Below, piece after piece: positions 35,201-42,873 of a stretch of DNA of 64,000 nucleotides. Below the pieces are notes generated by a model. It did no database searches. It was given only the letters and a program-made list of their open reading frames with translations, and was not told the origin of the DNA. Source of the stretch: Mucilaginibacter flavus (GTDB taxonomy: Bacteria > Bacteroidota > Bacteroidia > Sphingobacteriales > Sphingobacteriaceae); assembly GCF_030409315.1 (NCBI RefSeq), contig NZ_JAUFPS010000040.1, positions 62,001-126,000 on the forward strand. The letters are read 5' to 3'. Both the position numbers and the translations under genes were made by a program. Each line of letters starts with the position of its first letter. The stretch's first letter is position 1.

Positions 35201-36449
35201 TCTTATTTATCAGATAGAAGAAGAGCTGCCAGAACACATTATTGCCGATGCCATGCGTTTAAGGCAAGTATTGATAAACCTGGTTGGTAACGCTATAAAG
35301 TTTACCAGCGAAGGTGAGATTTTTATTGGTGTAAACGGCATAGCTGTTGATAACAACGAGTTTGAACTCTCATTTACCGTGCGCGATACCGGTATTGGTA
35401 TCCCCGAGGATAAATTATCTCGCCTTTTTAAAGCGTTTTCACAGGTTGATTCCAGCACAACCCGTAAGTATGGCGGCACAGGCTTGGGTTTAGTGATCAG
35501 CGAAAAGCTGATTCATTTAATGGGGGGCGAAATCAATATAAAAAGTGAATTGGGCATAGGCACCATATTTAGCTTCAGTATTAAAACCAGGGCAGGCGTA
35601 AAAACCGCTCCCGTTTATCAAAACCTGAATACCAAGGGGTTGGAAAATAAACAGGTACTGGTTGTTGATGATAATGCCACCAACCGAAACATTATGGAAA
35701 CGCTGTTACGGCACTGGAAATTTACGCCATTAGTCGCAAAATCGGGCCCCGAAGCCTTAACCATATTATCACAAAACGAGCAGATTGACTTAGTACTAAC
35801 TGATATGCACATGCCCGGGATGGACGGTGCCGAACTGGCCCGCAAAATAAAAGAGTTATATCCAGCCATACCCCTTATTTTGCTTAGTTCTGTTGATAAA
35901 CAAAGTAAACGTGAAGTAAACCTCTTTAATGTGGTGCTAACCAAGCCCGCCAAACATAACCTGCTGCTTAAACATATCATTGATCTGTTAAAGAACGATA
36001 ACAGAATTGTGGTTGAGCAAAAAACAAAAAAAAGCGTTTTATCCACAGAGCTTGGCGCTCAATATCCGCTTCATATTTTAATTGCCGAGGATAACCTCAT
36101 CAACCAAAAAGTAGCCCGGCAAATTTTGCAGAAAATGGGTTACCAGGCAGATATTGCCGTTAATGGCCTGGAAGCACTGGAAGCGGCCATTGCCAAACCA
36201 TATGATATTATACTGATGGATGTGCAAATGCCCGAAATGGATGGGCTGGAAGCCACCCGCCAGATAAGAAAAACACTTGCCTTGCAGCCTGTTATTATAG
36301 CCATGACCGCCAATGCCATGGTTGAAGACAAGGAAGCCTGCCTGCAAGCCGGCATGAATGATTACCTGAGCAAGCCTATGAAAATTGCCGAAATTGTAAG
36401 CGTGCTGGAAAAATATGGCAAACAGGTTAAGGAGCAGGCAAATCCATAA
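32253..36449 (+). CDS. Reg_prop/Y_Y_Y hybrid histidine kinase with two receiver domains
   Basis: A 1398-residue inner-membrane sensor resembling hybrid two-component systems. Signal peptide (about 1-28). About a dozen Reg_prop repeats (roughly 35-680; for example GNMWLSTQGGLNMYQR and QLWLGSQGDGLFLFNR) form two beta-propellers in the periplasm. Then come a Y_Y_Y domain (about 740-812), a membrane helix (about 815-835), a coiled coil and HisKA with phospho-accepting His896 (SHEIRTPMN). HATPase_c has DTGIGIPEDK and GGTGLGLVISEKL. Two receivers follow: Asp1184 (LTDMHMPGMDG) and Asp1323 (LMDVQMPEMDG). Classical HTCS proteins end in an AraC-type helix-turn-helix; this one does not, so it must signal through another protein. 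The ligand is unknown, perhaps a glycan. Confidence 0.94.
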   Translation: MFKCYNSCKAIFHSLLWSCLLVPLSSYAQNESLKFLHVGTAEGLSQINVNCIFQDSRGFMWIATRNGLNSYDGYKFTTYHYDSKDSTSLSNNMVTDIAEDTNGNMWLSTQGGLNMYQRSTGRFVRYLHDDSKPKSLVDNLINRLFFENGILWIGTQNGGIDRYDLKKGTFEHHKHLASDTNSLSDNNVRTVYIDTYHNLWVGTGGGGLNLYNRKTNTFTHYPYYDAATKTVTGKNIVSIFEDNSKQLWLGSQGDGLFLFNRGTKTFKQFLHDKNAPGSISANTVYALNTDDQGNLWVGTENGGLCVQEKQTGKFSVYQHDEIDNNSINGNSVYGICRDRYGNMWVGAFGGGINLSKKSTASFGLYRHNSKPESLSNNYVLDFAEDKENQIWIGTDGGGLNKFDPVNKTFKAYKQQPDGKNGITGNYVLTVKPHSDGKLWIGTWGDGLSVFDPKTNIFTNYKHDAAKPNGIGGNNIYYLLHTSDKKTWLSTFNDGLDCYDPNTRVFKHYRFNASDNKSISSDRPYVMYEDKIHRLWVGTSDGGLNLFEPKTGTFKRYTHSEKINSISNNGVTDIFEDGNGKLWLATLSGLDILDPETGHFEIFTKKDGLPSDIIYALRQDDHGKLWVSSNGGISKFDTATKTFFNYTVEDGLQGDEYKPHSALNASDKKIYFGGINGFNVFDPDKVLRQDGFAPLVITSFQLFNKPLAIATSANDPSPLKNNITDTRNLTLSYKQSVFSFEFAALDYSSVDRKQYAYYLDGFDTEWNYIGSHNSASYTNLSPGTYHVKLKYRNSQGLWSPVATPLTITIVPPFWLTWWFDVLTFLAIVGAIYGLFKYRMRTIRLQKENLEKLVKERTENITQLTIEERRSREAAEKAREEAENANKAKSIFLATMSHEIRTPMNGVIGMATLLTNTELTAEQAEYTETIKQSGDALLTVINDILDFSKIESGNMELEEHDFNLRDCVESVLDLFADKASQLKIDLIYQIEEELPEHIIADAMRLRQVLINLVGNAIKFTSEGEIFIGVNGIAVDNNEFELSFTVRDTGIGIPEDKLSRLFKAFSQVDSSTTRKYGGTGLGLVISEKLIHLMGGEINIKSELGIGTIFSFSIKTRAGVKTAPVYQNLNTKGLENKQVLVVDDNATNRNIMETLLRHWKFTPLVAKSGPEALTILSQNEQIDLVLTDMHMPGMDGAELARKIKELYPAIPLILLSSVDKQSKREVNLFNVVLTKPAKHNLLLKHIIDLLKNDNRIVVEQKTKKSVLSTELGAQYPLHILIAEDNLINQKVARQILQKMGYQADIAVNGLEALEAAIAKPYDIILMDVQMPEMDGLEATRQIRKTLALQPVIIAMTANAMVEDKEACLQAGMNDYLSKPMKIAEIVSVLEKYGKQVKEQANP

Positions 36450-36541
36450 CAGCGCATTACCCAAAAGTTATCTTTCAGTTAAATCATCCTCAACAACCAA
36501 TCAACCGGCATATTCCTTAATATTTTCGGCAAAAAAATGTC

Positions 36542-37756
36542 ATGAAAGTTTTATCGCGTTGCCTTATTGGGATTGTTCTTTTATCAACCTTTAATGCTGT
36601 TAATGCCCAAAATAGGGCTGATCAATTTAACGGCGGCAAAAGAGTGGTTATCATTATGTTTGATGGTTTTGGCATGAGCTATTTTAAAAACGCGCCTATG
36701 CCCTATCTAAAATCTATGATTAACAGTAACGGATTTTTCAAACAGGTAAGCGCGCTGATGCCAACCGTTACCAATGCCAATAATACATCCATATGTACCA
36801 GTACCTTTCCCGAGGTTAATGGCATTAGCGGCAATTTCTTTTTAAATGAACAAGATCAGGAAGAATTTATGGAGGATAAACACCTGGTGCTTGCTCCTAC
36901 CATTTTCCAAAAGCTAAAAAACTATGGCGTAAAATCGGCATTGATATCAAGCAAAAAGAAAAGTACTACCCTGCTTTGCGAGGGTACCGATATTGTAGTA
37001 TCGCCAGAGACAGCAGATACTTCATGGACCAATAAACTGGGTAAACCGGCCGAAATTTATAGCAAAGAGATTAATTACTGGTCGATGAGAGCCGGCATTT
37101 ACCTCCTCAAAAACCGCAAGGATATTGGCTGCGTTTACATCCACACCACAGATTATCCAATGCATACCTGGGCACCCACGGATAGCAACTCTATCAGCCA
37201 CTTAAAAAACATAGATAACTATATCCGGCAGATTCACGAGGCAGCGCCGGACGCGACGATACTGATCACTGCCGATCATGATGTAAACCATAAAAGCAGG
37301 TGCATTGATCTACAAAAAGCATTAAAGCTGCAAAACATAGCTATTAAGCTGGCGCTGAGCCCCGAAAAGGATAAGTATTTTAAACACCACCGTGGCTTTG
37401 GCGGCGCCTCATACGTATACCTAAAAAACGCGAGTGATGTAACCGCCGTTGAAACCGCCTTGCATCAAATACAGGGTGTAGAAAATGTATTGACACGTGC
37501 CGAAGCCGCCCAAAAATACCACCTGCCACCTAACCGCATTGGCGATCTGATAGTTTTAGGCGATTCAACAACCGTTTTTGGCGACCTGGAAAAAGAGGCC
37601 ACCGAGCAACTACCGGATACCTATCGTAGTCATGGCTCGGTTTATGAGATCAATGTACCGTTAATCATTCTTAACTCGAAAAAGCACCCGCCGGCATCGT
37701 TTTTTAATTATAATAAAGATATAGCCGCATGGTTAATGGATAAGAAATATTGGTAA
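36542..37756 (+). CDS. Alkaline-phosphatase-superfamily hydrolase, phosphonoacetate-hydrolase-like
   Basis: A 404-residue protein with a signal peptide (about 1-22, ending VNAQ), so it is exported. Metal-site motifs of the alkaline phosphatase superfamily are visible: Asp41 in MFDGFG, nucleophile-type Thr77 in MPTVTNANNTSI, then HTTDYPMH, ITADHDVN and a late SHGS. The stretch TNANNTSICT ... NGISGNFFL closely resembles PhnA, which splits phosphonoacetate to acetate and phosphate. A nucleotide pyrophosphatase/phosphodiesterase is the alternative. No phn genes lie nearby. Known PhnA is cytosolic, so the exported location is unusual and could mean scavenging of phosphonates or phosphodiesters in the periplasm. 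Confidence 0.78.
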   Translation: MKVLSRCLIGIVLLSTFNAVNAQNRADQFNGGKRVVIIMFDGFGMSYFKNAPMPYLKSMINSNGFFKQVSALMPTVTNANNTSICTSTFPEVNGISGNFFLNEQDQEEFMEDKHLVLAPTIFQKLKNYGVKSALISSKKKSTTLLCEGTDIVVSPETADTSWTNKLGKPAEIYSKEINYWSMRAGIYLLKNRKDIGCVYIHTTDYPMHTWAPTDSNSISHLKNIDNYIRQIHEAAPDATILITADHDVNHKSRCIDLQKALKLQNIAIKLALSPEKDKYFKHHRGFGGASYVYLKNASDVTAVETALHQIQGVENVLTRAEAAQKYHLPPNRIGDLIVLGDSTTVFGDLEKEATEQLPDTYRSHGSVYEINVPLIILNSKKHPPASFFNYNKDIAAWLMDKKYW

Positions 37757-37845
37757 ACAATAAAAATAACCTATCTTTTGTCGCATATTGATTTGGATGA
37801 TCCCGACGGCAAAAACAATCAATAAATCACTCAGAAAAAAACCTT

Positions 37846-38304
37846 ATGGCTTTACCAAACATTTTTACCGCACCTGTTGCCAACGGCGTAATTGAACGTA
37901 TTAACACCCTTACCCCTCAAACCCAGCCACAATGGGGTAAAATGAATGTAGCGCAAATGCTCGCCCATTGCAACGTAAGTTATGAAATGACCTACGAGGA
38001 TAAGCACCCCAAACCCAATCCTTTTATGAAACTGATTATTAAACTGCTGGTAAAAAAAGTAGTAGTTAGCGAAACTCCTTACAAACGCAACAATCCAACA
38101 GCCCCGGCATTTTTAATAACTACCGAAAAAGATTTTGAGGCCGAAAAAAGTCGGTTGATAGCCTACATCCAAAAAACACAACAATTAGGCGAAAAGGCTC
38201 TTGACGGCAGAGAGTCACTTTCCTTCGGCCCGTTGAGCATTACGGAGTGGAACAACATGTATTATAAACATTTGGATCATCACCTTACACAGTTTGGGAG
38301 TTAG
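37846..38304 (+). CDS. DUF1569 protein of the DinB-like fold
   Basis: A 152-residue cytosolic protein. It has the DUF1569 pattern PQWGKMNVAQMLAHCNVSYEM near the N-terminus, with His41 as a likely metal ligand. The C-terminal YYKHLDHHLTQFG (His142, His145, His146) completes a three-His site as in DinB/YfiT four-helix proteins. These are thiol-dependent transferases or proteins of unknown activity. It has its own short upstream region (90 bases after the hydrolase) and is convergent with HD-Pnk. The substrate is unknown. Confidence 0.8.
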   Translation: MALPNIFTAPVANGVIERINTLTPQTQPQWGKMNVAQMLAHCNVSYEMTYEDKHPKPNPFMKLIIKLLVKKVVVSETPYKRNNPTAPAFLITTEKDFEAEKSRLIAYIQKTQQLGEKALDGRESLSFGPLSITEWNNMYYKHLDHHLTQFGS

Positions 38305-38351
38305 CAGGTTTTGAAACTTTTCACATTATGCCAGGTATTATTATATAAAAA

Positions 38352-38389
38352 ATCAAAACCTGCAAAGCTTTATGCAGACAGGTTTTGAT
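38352..38389. terminator. Hairpin between convergent DUF1569 and HD-Pnk genes
   Basis: ATCAAAACCTG (38352-38362) pairs with CAGGTTTTGAT (38379-38389), and the loop contains an inner TGC/GCA pairing. It sits exactly between two convergent genes (three bases before the HD-Pnk stop). There is no long T tract, so termination strength is uncertain. Confidence 0.55.
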
Positions 38390-38391
38390 CA

Positions 38392-39495
38392 TTAAATAAC
38401 ATATTCAACCACATGCGCCTCCCATAAGGCCGGTACTTCTAATTTATCTATTAGTTTTTCCAACACCGCATCGGGTACAGCTGCTTCCCGGTTTTTATTT
38501 TGGCGATGCAGATGCGCGTAGGGCGCTTCAACGTAAACTATTTTTACCCGGGCTTTATAGGTGATAAACAGATCTGTTAATTGCTGCCTCATTTGTCTGG
38601 TTGTGTTGGTGGCGTTCCAGACAAAGCCGATTTGTTTGCGTAAAAATATACGCGCGCGCTCTTTAGCCTCCTGAATCACCCGTCCGTTGCCGGTTTTATC
38701 TGTGGGCGAAATCCCCCACTCGTTCCTGATATCATCTAACGATACAACAGGCAAATCTGCATAATGCTTTTGAATAAAAGTATTTTTACCTGCCCCAGGC
38801 AAGCCACTCATCAATATTACCTCAAAGGTCGCTTGGTCAAATGGCACATAATCGGGATAGGCATCATCATGTTGCATGTAGTACATCAATGCGTCGTCCG
38901 TTTCAAAGCCGCGCGGCGTACCCCAGCAGTTTTGTTCGCGGCAAAAGGCTTCAAAGCAATCTATTTTAAAAAGCATCTCTTCCTTATCCACACAAATGCG
39001 CCCTAATACATCGGCCCTGGCCAATAAGGCCAGCCACATGGTATTCACTTCCATGCTGGCCATAATGAGGGCTTTTGCAGGATCGGGTTTTTCAAATATC
39101 CAAAGCGGCAAACCATGATAACGCACCAGGCCAACAACCTGCTCCCTAATGCTCAACGGCGCAGGCACATCCCTGTATAAAATTTGCCGGGCGGCCATGG
39201 CCCCTTTACGTGCATGGCCGTTTGAAGTAATCCGCCCATCATCTTCCAATACCGTTGTGTTATACTTCTCCACATCGTGCAGTAAAGCAGCGGCCCATAA
39301 AATTTCCTGTTCCTGCGTGTCCAATAACAGAAAAGCAGGTTCGGCAGTTAATGCAACCAGCACCATTTGCGTATAAATGGCTACATTGCCTTCGGCGTGG
39401 TAAATTGCATCCTGGGGTACATCCTTCATCCGGCTTACCCACTCAAACCCGCTTTCCAGTTGGTTCCAATCTTTATTTTCGCTAATAGTCCACAT
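38392..39495 (-). CDS. HD-Pnk: HD phosphoesterase fused to 5'-OH polynucleotide kinase
   Basis: A 367-residue two-domain end-healing enzyme. The N-terminal HD domain (about 25-190) has His33, His73-Asp74 (LLHDVEKY), His94 (SNGHARKG), His127 and Asp162 as metal ligands; in the family it removes 2',3'-cyclic or 3' phosphates. The C-terminal P-loop kinase has GLPGAGKNTF (231-240), where Asn-Thr replaces the usual Ser/Thr after GK, and SLDDIR (252-257) with the likely general base. From memory, the same architecture was characterised as HD-Pnk in Runella slithyformis, another Bacteroidete. Its start overlaps by 14 bases the end of the RNA ligase gene, so healing and sealing enzymes are made together. 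The likely role is RNA repair after cleavage. Confidence 0.9.
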   Translation of the reverse strand: MWTISENKDWNQLESGFEWVSRMKDVPQDAIYHAEGNVAIYTQMVLVALTAEPAFLLLDTQEQEILWAAALLHDVEKYNTTVLEDDGRITSNGHARKGAMAARQILYRDVPAPLSIREQVVGLVRYHGLPLWIFEKPDPAKALIMASMEVNTMWLALLARADVLGRICVDKEEMLFKIDCFEAFCREQNCWGTPRGFETDDALMYYMQHDDAYPDYVPFDQATFEVILMSGLPGAGKNTFIQKHYADLPVVSLDDIRNEWGISPTDKTGNGRVIQEAKERARIFLRKQIGFVWNATNTTRQMRQQLTDLFITYKARVKIVYVEAPYAHLHRQNKNREAAVPDAVLEKLIDKLEVPALWEAHVVEYVI

Positions 39496-40189
39496 AGCTA
39501 CCTCCTTCGTTTTTTAATGCGGCCCGTTTCCAGTTGCGGGTCCAGTGCTCATCTGTTTTAACATGCCCTTTTCGCACGTATTTAAAAACATTGTGTGCAA
39601 AATCATTTACAGCGTACCCGTTTGCGTTACGCGTCACTATTCTCTCAATGGTGATGGGTAAACCGGTTATAATATCATGAGGCTCCAATTGGCCTCGTCC
39701 CGAAGTTAAGTTTAACACCCCATTTTCAAATACCAGCCTATCAGCTGGTTGCTCAATAACAGCCAGTTGCGGCACTACAGGCAAACCTATCATAGCTGCA
39801 TAAAATTGGGTTTCTTCCCAACTTAGCCACCTGTCATGTTCCCTGATGCCAAACACGTAAAAATGGCTGTCCAGGTTTCGGTATTCTATAGAATGGACGG
39901 CGTATAAATTTTCGAGGAAGATTTCCAAATCGCCCAGGTCATTTTTAATAAGTTGCCAAAACCGCCGGATACTTTCCGTCCACGGTGAAATGGTAGGTGC
40001 CGCGTGCGAACGGGCAAATACGCCATATTTAGACAGGCAATTGTTTTCGCCATCCAGTTTTTCGGTATGTATTAATTGGGGAATCTGCTGCAGATGCGCC
40101 CAATAGTCGTGCTGTATCCTATCGTCGCTGGTAGTGCCCGGCGAGAACGGATAATGATACGTACGACCATATTTTCGTGATATAGCCAT
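39482..40189 (-). CDS. ATP-dependent RNA ligase family protein
   Basis: A 235-residue nucleotidyltransferase. Motif I is KLDGEN with Lys44 as the residue that would be adenylated. A motif Ia-like ARS follows (Arg60-Ser61), and motif III is FYVFGIREHD. The motif V region is FKYVRKGHV, followed by KTDEHW, which is typical of this RNA ligase group. At the expected motif IV position the sequence reads TIERIVTRNA where I expect EGIVTRNA, so the Gly after the catalytic Glu may be replaced by Arg (codon AGA). The gene is first of a two-gene unit with HD-Pnk. Together they would convert broken RNA ends to 5'-phosphate and 3'-OH and reseal them. Confidence 0.85.
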   Translation of the reverse strand: MAISRKYGRTYHYPFSPGTTSDDRIQHDYWAHLQQIPQLIHTEKLDGENNCLSKYGVFARSHAAPTISPWTESIRRFWQLIKNDLGDLEIFLENLYAVHSIEYRNLDSHFYVFGIREHDRWLSWEETQFYAAMIGLPVVPQLAVIEQPADRLVFENGVLNLTSGRGQLEPHDIITGLPITIERIVTRNANGYAVNDFAHNVFKYVRKGHVKTDEHWTRNWKRAALKNEGGSYVDY

Positions 40190-40428
40190 GTTGTAAAAAA
40201 TTAAATAAAAGGAAATATTTATTCTATCCCTCCCCGTAGTATGTAGGGAAAGTCATTAAACATTTGTTATGCTAATGAAATTACATGGCTCAAAGTGTTG
40301 CAGACGTTTTTAGGTCTGGCGCAAAAGTAGAAAGTTTTTTGAGATTTTAGAGCGTTAAACATTTGTCATTCTCTTCAAAAACCATAAGAATATGCTATCA
40401 AAAACAAGGATGTCCTTATTTTAATTTT

Positions 40429-40776
40429 TCAACCTTCCCTTATCTTTTCCCTATGCGCAAGGCCCCATTCTATCATGGCAATAATAACCGGACTAAAGGT
40501 GCGACAATACTCAGTGGATTCATACTCAACTAATACAGGGCTTGTTGGCGTTACTTTACGGATTATCAGTTTATTCATTTCCATTTCCTTTAACTCGCGC
40601 GATAGCATGCGGGTAGTGATACCCGGTATGCTGCGTTCTATCTCCCTAAAGCGTTTGTTGCCATTACAAATAGAGTTAATGATGGGCAACTTCCATTTGC
40701 CGCCAATTACATAAATAGTATCCTGTAAAGCCTGAATCTCGCGGGCGGCGTCTCGGTTTTGTAAGTCTATTTTCAT
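40429..40776 (-). CDS. HxlR-family transcriptional regulator
   Basis: A 115-residue winged-helix regulator. The HxlR core is clear: DTIYVIGGKWKLPIINSI, RFREIERSIPGITTRMLSRE and LKEMEMNKLIIRKV, then YESTEYCRTFSPVI. An upstream ATG at 40810-40812 would add 12 residues, but an inverted repeat (40786-40822) occupies that stretch, so I choose the ATG at 40774-40776. HxlR proteins usually repress a divergent neighbour and respond to redox or electrophilic signals. Here the divergent gene is an SDR oxidoreductase, its probable target. Confidence 0.88.
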   Translation of the reverse strand: MKIDLQNRDAAREIQALQDTIYVIGGKWKLPIINSICNGNKRFREIERSIPGITTRMLSRELKEMEMNKLIIRKVTPTSPVLVEYESTEYCRTFSPVIIAMIEWGLAHREKIREG

Positions 40777-40785
40777 TTCTTGAAC

Positions 40786-40839
40786 TGGTATACTCTGTGA
40801 TACTGGTAACAAAGTTATACCAAATTGGCTTTACATTTG
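40786..40839. promoter_or_regulatory. Candidate HxlR operator and SDR promoter
   Basis: TGGTATAC (40786-40793) is mirrored by GTTATACCA (40814-40822), an inverted repeat with one extra base. On the plus strand TACATTTG (40832-40839) fits the Bacteroidetes -7 consensus TAnnTTTG, 25 bases before the SDR start. The right arm covers the expected -33 region, as expected for a repressor site. Confidence 0.5.
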
Positions 40840-40864
40840 CATCCTAACAAAAAATATATTCATT

Positions 40865-41605
40865 ATGAACAATTTGAAGGATAAAATAGCCGTAGTTACA
40901 GGCGGTAACAGCGGCATTGGTTACGCTACCGCTAAAGAATTAAAAGCGCAAGGTGCCAAAGTGATCATTACCGGCAGACGCGAAGAGGCAGTACAGCAAG
41001 CGGCGAAAGCATTAGGCGTAACAGGCATCGTTGCCGATCAATCACGCTTAGCTGATACCGAAAACCTGGTTGCACAGGTAAAGCAGGATTTTGGCAAGGT
41101 TGATATCCTTTTTATCAATGCAGGCATAGTAGGCATTACCCCTATTGAGCACGCTACCGAGCAGATGTTTGATGATATCATCAACATTAACTTTAGAGGT
41201 GCTTATTTTACGCTAAGCAGGTTTATACCATTATTGGCCGATGGCGGTTCGGTAGTGTTCCTGTCGTCAAACGTGGCCAGCTTTAATATGGCTAATTCGT
41301 CAATATATTCATCCAGCAAGGCGGCTTTAAACTCCATCATGAAAATAGCGGCATTGGAGCTGGCCTCTCGTAATATCACGGTAAACGCGGTAAGTCCCGG
41401 CCCTACCGAGACAGAAATTCTTAACAAAATGGGCATGGATGACGACACCCTAAAAGCGGCCAAAGCCAATATATTAAGCAAAATACCGCTAAACCGCATG
41501 GGTACAGCACAAGACGTTGCCAGCATGGTAGCGTATTTTTGTGGCGATGCCGCTCGCTTTATCACCGGTGCCGAAATTTTGATGGATGGCGGTATGGCCC
41601 TTTAA
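40865..41605 (+). CDS. SDR-family NAD(P)-dependent oxidoreductase
   Basis: A 246-residue classical short-chain dehydrogenase. Cofactor motif TGGNSGIG (12-19), NAG in ILFINAG (82-88), catalytic Ser134/135 region (VVFLSSNVAS) and Tyr148xxxLys152 (YSSSK). GRREE after strand 2 (Arg38-Arg39) favours NADP(H). The C-terminal ITGAEILMDGG is standard. It reduces a carbonyl or oxidises an alcohol in the cytosol; the substrate is unknown. It is divergent from the HxlR regulator, so it is probably induced by the compound or stress that HxlR senses. Confidence 0.92.
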   Translation: MNNLKDKIAVVTGGNSGIGYATAKELKAQGAKVIITGRREEAVQQAAKALGVTGIVADQSRLADTENLVAQVKQDFGKVDILFINAGIVGITPIEHATEQMFDDIININFRGAYFTLSRFIPLLADGGSVVFLSSNVASFNMANSSIYSSSKAALNSIMKIAALELASRNITVNAVSPGPTETEILNKMGMDDDTLKAAKANILSKIPLNRMGTAQDVASMVAYFCGDAARFITGAEILMDGGMAL

Positions 41606-41729
41606 TAATTGAGGTAAAATGCCATTAACTTTCCCCCACAAGCAACCTCTTTAACCGTACATCCGTTTTCTTATAAAACCCTCCTGATAAACACGAGGTT
41701 ATTATATCAATATTAAAAAAAATAGTTGT

Positions 41730-42251
41730 ATGAAAAAGACCCTATTTCCCCTGTTGCTGTTGTTTGTGGCCAGCATTTCGGCATTTGCTTTGGCACTCAA
41801 TACGTATAAAGTAAAAAGCCCCTATGAGGTTAAATTTGCCGGCGGGCGTATTAACGGCGTTTTTGAAGAGCTAAAGGCAAATATCCAGTTTGATAAAGAA
41901 AATCCTGAAGCCTCAAAAATTTCGGCAACTATTACTGTCGAGAGTATTGCCACCGGTTTCTTCATCAAAAACAACCATGCGAAAGACGCTTTGGATGCTG
42001 ATAAATATCCAACTATAACTTTTGTATCAACCAGCGTTAGCAAAAGTGGCAATGCTTATCAGGCGGCAGGTAAACTTACCATGAAAGGCGTTACCAAACC
42101 GGTTACCATTCATTTTACTTTTGATGATAAAGGCAGCGAAGGCGTTTTTAAAGGCGACTTTAAAGTAGTACCTAAAGACTATGGTATCACACGCAACGGT
42201 TCGCCGGATGAACTTACTATCAGTCTTACGGTGCCGGTTACCAAAGCTTAA
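41730..42251 (+). CDS. YceI-family periplasmic protein
   Basis: A 173-residue protein with a signal peptide (about 1-22). It shows the YceI lipocalin-like pattern: YKVKSPYEVKFAGGRINGVF, NHAKDALDADKYPTITFVST, and GKLTMKGVTKPVTIHF. Family members bind long-chain isoprenoids or similar lipids in a beta-barrel in the periplasm. Here the usual N-terminal Tyr-x-Asp/His motif is only partly kept. It is probably monocistronic, since a perfect terminator follows. Confidence 0.92.
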   Translation: MKKTLFPLLLLFVASISAFALALNTYKVKSPYEVKFAGGRINGVFEELKANIQFDKENPEASKISATITVESIATGFFIKNNHAKDALDADKYPTITFVSTSVSKSGNAYQAAGKLTMKGVTKPVTIHFTFDDKGSEGVFKGDFKVVPKDYGITRNGSPDELTISLTVPVTKA

Positions 42252-42270
42252 CAAGAAAAATACTTCCAAC

Positions 42271-42308
42271 AAAAAAGTCCGGCGATCAAATGATCGCCGG
42301 ACTTTTTT
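42271..42308. terminator. Perfect bidirectional terminator
   Basis: AAAAAAGTCCGGCGATCA (42271-42288) and TGATCGCCGGACTTTTTT (42291-42308) are exact complements flanking AA. The hairpin serves YceI on the plus strand and the small outer-membrane protein on the minus strand. Confidence 0.95.
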
Positions 42309-42330
42309 ATTAATTTGAAACTTAGTTGAA

Positions 42331-42873
42331 TTATAACCCGAAGCCGTAAGCTAAGCGCAGTGCTACCAGGCCAGAGTGATAATCTTTCATATAAAAGTCT
42401 TCGTAACGCACGCCAAGGTCCCAGTGCTTATCGGCATAACCAATGCCACCGGCCAAATCGCGCCTGTGGAATGGTGCCCAGCCATGGGGCGACTCTAATT
42501 TTTCCCAGGCCAATCCGCCTTCGGCAGCTACATAAAAGTTAGGGATTACAAACTCCTTTACACCTATTTTAACCGGAATTTCACCGTAGCTGCCATATTT
42601 TTTTCCGGTAGATGGGTCTGTTTTTGGGAAAAAATGGTAGCCACCTGCCGCGAAAGTTACCGCGAAGCTATTGGTAACACCATATTGAAATTTGCCGCTT
42701 GCACCAAGTACAAAGGTAGTACCCAAACGGGATACACCTGTAGGAATACCCGTTTCGGCACCCAGGCTAAAGGTAAATTTATTGGCGGCTACTGTTTGCG
42801 CTTTTACCGTGGTTGTGAAAAATATAGCAGAGGCAGCGAATGATACGGCTATTAATTTTGATAAAACTTTCAT
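42331..42873 (-). CDS. Small outer-membrane beta-barrel protein
   Basis: A 180-residue protein with a signal peptide (about 1-25, ending VKAQ). Its alternating strands are rich in Gly and aromatics: FTFSLGAETGIPTG, NSFAVTFAAGGYHFF, NFYVAAEGGLAWEK and a final LVALRLAYGFGL. This fits an eight-strand outer-membrane barrel of the OmpW/OMP_b-brl type common in Bacteroidetes. No enzymatic motif is visible; the function is unknown. It is convergent with YceI and shares its terminator. Confidence 0.8.
   Translation of the reverse strand: MKVLSKLIAVSFAASAIFFTTTVKAQTVAANKFTFSLGAETGIPTGVSRLGTTFVLGASGKFQYGVTNSFAVTFAAGGYHFFPKTDPSTGKKYGSYGEIPVKIGVKEFVIPNFYVAAEGGLAWEKLESPHGWAPFHRRDLAGGIGYADKHWDLGVRYEDFYMKDYHSGLVALRLAYGFGL

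Noticed and set aside
32253..36449. Classical HTCS with C-terminal AraC domain
   Set aside because: The protein ends with the second receiver domain and a 15-residue tail; no helix-turn-helix follows in frame.
40256..40366. Repeated TTAAACATTTGT at 40256-40267 and 40355-40366
   Set aside because: Two copies of an AT-rich 12-mer in a 239-base gap; too weak to call a regulatory repeat.
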